64,000 nucleotides of DNA from Kingdonia uniflora (lineage: Eukaryota; Streptophyta; Magnoliopsida; Ranunculales; Circaeasteraceae), in the NCBI GenBank assembly GCA_014058105.1, contig JACGCM010002394.1, positions 1,550,001-1,614,000 of the forward strand. Direction: 5' to 3'. The number at the start of each line of letters is the position of its first letter. The first letter of the stretch is position 1. Shown one piece after another: positions 61,924 to 64,000 of this stretch. A program made the position numbers and the translations under genes. The notes under the pieces are model-generated. The model was not told the origin of the DNA and searched no databases. It saw only the letters and a program-made list of their open reading frames with translations.

Positions 61924-62129
61924 TGGAAACTTGTTGTACAAGTTACTCAACGGACATATTAACGGCTATATATTTTGTCTTGGAAACTTGTTGTACAAGT
62001 TACTCAGTGGCTATATTAGTGGTTATATTTATTTTTTAAAACTTGTTGTACAAGTTACTCAACGGCTATAATAACGGCTATATTTTTTTTGGACACTTGT
62101 TAACGGCTATATTAACGACTAGTTTTTTT
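61924..62129 (+). repeat. Tandem repeat upstream of the Harbinger-like ORF (about 3.5 units)
   Basis: Units of 54-57 bp beginning at about 61927, 61984 and 62038: AAACTTGTTGTACAAGTTAC, then TCAACGGCTATATTAACGGC. The ACTTGT-TGT-ACAAGT core is an inverted repeat. Lies directly before a TATA box. Confidence 0.85.
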
Positions 62130-62133
62130 CATC

Positions 62134-62140
62134 TATAAAT
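62134..62140 (+). promoter_or_regulatory. TATA box of the Harbinger-like ORF
   Basis: CTATAAATATC about 85 bases before the ATG at 62219, followed by a CT-rich leader. Its placement between the tandem repeat and the ORF suggests a core promoter. Confidence 0.6.
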
Positions 62141-62218
62141 ATCATTCATCTCCTACACTCTCCTCCCTTTTAATCTTCTACACTATCCTCTCTCCTTACC
62201 CCTCTCTTCAAAACCACT

Positions 62219-63885
62219 ATGTCTTCCTCAAGCTCCCAATCTAATTCTCAAAACCACTCTTAATCCTCCAATACGAACCAACAAGGAAACATCTTTCCTC
62301 ATCAAATCGGCATATTTGATCCATCGCAAATGCCTAACACTTCACAAGGTCAGAATCACCATGTTCGCCAACTATTTCCGCCACCCGACAATCAATCTCA
62401 ATCTCAAACCCATGGATATTACCCTTATTACCCAAACTAAGGATATTACCCTCAATTTGATGGGTATACGGGCACGTACCCTCAACTGGGAAATCCATAT
62501 TATTTATCTCAAACTTGTTTCACCGGTGGAAGTTCGAGTACCACGCCGATGCAAGGTACATGGGGTTTAAATTATTTAAATCTTAATACATCGCCGACTG
62601 CATCTCCAAGGAACTCAATCCGGTTCTCACGTGAAGTAATACGTGGACTCATGGGAAGGCAAAGTCTACAAGAAAAATGGCATCAACACCAATTATAGTT
62701 GAGGATGTAGCTCAGGCTGAGGAACTAAATCCGGTTCTCACGAGAAGTAATACGCGCGGAAAGGCAAAGTCTAAAAGAAAGACGGCATCGACACTTATTA
62801 TAGTTGAGGATGTACTTGAGGCTTCAGAAAATATTCATGACGACAAAGAACAATACTCAAACTCCAAGAATTGGTCGTCCGATGACTTCGTGAATCTTGT
62901 ATGCGCTTGGTCCCAAGTGTCTCAAAACCTCGCTACCACGAACAACCAAAAAGCCGCTACATTTTAGTTTAAGGTGCGTGATCAATTCAACTCCTTTTAT
63001 ATTGACCAATCGATGTGGCAATCTTACAACAGTGTCAATTGTGCGTATAAGGGGCAGCTCAATAAGGAATGTCAATTTTTAGAGGTATCATTCAAGACCT
63101 TGAGAGCCGACATCATACCGGTATTGGAACGGATGACTTCGTAAGTATTTTATTTATTTTTCTCATTTAATTAATGTTTAAAGGTGAACCATACTCTAAA
63201 AGATTTTCAAACTTGATTTATAGGAACGTATGGCAAACGATACATTTTATCAAACCCAAGGCAAACCATTTAAACTTGGGGAAGCGTACAAAGTTTTGGA
63301 AACTTGCCCAAAATGGTCACAAATTCATCACATCGGCCATCCCGCCCGCAACGTTGCTAGGAAGTCAAATTTTAACGATAGCCCGGGTAACTCCACCAAT
63401 ACCGATCCTGAAACAACTACATTCGGGACTCCAAATATCGCAATTTCGAATGATTCTATCGACGTGGATGCACTACTATATTCTTGTGGGGATGTACGAC
63501 CGGACGGCAAAAAAAAAAGAAGGCAAAAGAAGCGACAAAGTCAAGTATAGTTTTTTGGGGGAAGAGGATGGTTGAGATAACATCCAACATGATGAAGTCA
63601 TGGAATCTGAGAGACGAGCAGAAGAAAGAGGAAAAAGAAGCTAAAACTAGACGTCGAGTGGAACTAAAGTTGATGAAAGAGGCTGAGTTTCAAAGGAGGC
63701 GTGAAGCGGAGCTAAATCAAAAAAAAAACTTCGACGACTCGCATATGTTAAAGGTGATGACAACAGACCTTGGTAACCTACAACCGACACAAAGGCGTTG
63801 GATGAAGAAGCAGATTAAAAAATATTTGAAGAAGTTAAAGGAGCAGTGTCCAAGTGATGACGACGTTTTTAGTGATGAAGAATGA
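62219..63885 (+). pseudogene. Harbinger-type Myb/trihelix-like ORF1, broken
   Basis: PIF/Harbinger elements encode a DNA-binding Myb-like protein beside the transposase. Start MSSSSSQSNSQNHS is followed by TAA; the Gln/Pro/Tyr-rich region continues (GYYPQFDGYTGTYPQLG). The helix region NWSSDDFVNLVCAWSQVSQN and FKVRDQFNSFYIDQS, then GKPFKLGEAYKVLETCPKW, is the Myb/trihelix-like part. The C-terminal coiled region KEAEFQRRREAELNQKK and LQPTQRRWMKKQIKKYLKKL (63700-63840) is typical. Breaks: stops at the TAA noted and after YYPYYPN, a 111-bp tandem duplication (62611-62827) that disturbs the frame, TAG after NNQKAATF, and a frameshift near 63550. A probable intron is at 63141-63222. The transposase would lie outside the window, if present. 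Confidence 0.85.
62611..62827 (+). repeat. 111-bp tandem duplication inside the Harbinger-like ORF
   Basis: Two units beginning GAACTCAATCCGG (62611) and GAACTAAATCCGG (62722), both containing GGCAAAGTCTA and TATAGTTGAGGATGTA. The first copy carries a few extra bases that break the reading frame. Confidence 0.85.
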
Positions 63886-63939
63886 TGTAATCCTTAACAT
63901 TAATAGTAGTTATTAAGATCTATGTAATTTTATTATTTC

Positions 63940-63945
63940 AATAAA
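63940..63945 (+). terminator. Polyadenylation signal of the Harbinger-like ORF
   Basis: AATAAA 55 bases after the TGA at 63883-63885, in a T-rich 3' region. Confidence 0.5.
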
Positions 63946-64000
63946 ATTGTTATTAATGGTTCGCATTTGGAAATGAAGACTTGGAAACAAAAAACATTAC

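Noticed and set aside
1..64000. CRISPR arrays, rRNA or tRNA genes, bacterial-type operons
   Set aside because: None seen; tandem repeats here are plant transposon or satellite-like and genes are intron-containing.

Overview
The window is nuclear DNA of a flowering plant, most likely a eudicot. Genes carry many GT-AG introns with AT-rich flanks. Intact genes encode plant-type proteins (XPD/UVH6, an ESF2/ABT1-like ribosome factor, a transit-peptide protein), and the rest is transposon families typical of plants (Copia, Helitron, Harbinger-type MITEs, plant-mobile-domain genes). I cannot name the species.

Layout. 1-9.6 kb: three features on the minus strand: the 5' part of an ESF2/ABT1-like rRNA-processing gene (289-1520, running off the left edge), a dead last exon of a chloroplast-protein gene (about 3133-3291), and a complete 11-exon XPD helicase gene (9560 down to 3790). 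9.6-17.7 kb: gene-poor, with hairpins, a 4-copy tandem repeat and repeated transposon-like termini. 17.7-52.5 kb: one large nested structure. A Copia retrotransposon (A) has its 5' LTR at 17693-17808 plus 25780-25911, split cleanly by a Helitron (17809-25779). The Helitron itself contains a second, minus-strand Copia element (B, 19855-24640, TSD TTATA). The 3' LTR of A is at 51990-52528 and the presumed TSD is ACAAA. Between the 5' and 3' parts of A lies about 18 kb of host DNA (28794-46946), flanked by a direct repeat of about 430 bp of Copia internal sequence. 52.5-58.4 kb: a complete five-exon gene for a conserved, probably chloroplast-targeted protein, with a dead duplicate of its first exon inside intron 1. 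58.4-64 kb: transposon-derived genes, namely a broken plant-mobile-domain gene and a broken Harbinger-type Myb/trihelix-like ORF with a tandem-repeat promoter region.

The host segment inside Copia A holds a tandem pair of NRT1/PTR-family (NPF) sequences. One is a pseudogene; the other is a three-exon gene encoding only the C-terminal six-helix half. The segment also carries a truncated NBS-LRR resistance-gene pseudogene with scattered copies of its LRR tail, and nested Harbinger-type MITEs.

History from the sequence: a block carrying the ESF2 leader-like region and the 3' end of the chloroplast-protein gene was duplicated (2.3-3.4 kb versus 17.35-17.69 plus 52.53-53.2 kb). Copia A entered one copy. 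The Helitron, Copia B, a solo LTR and the 18-kb host insertion followed. Intact genes here appear independent of each other; nothing suggests a pathway cluster.
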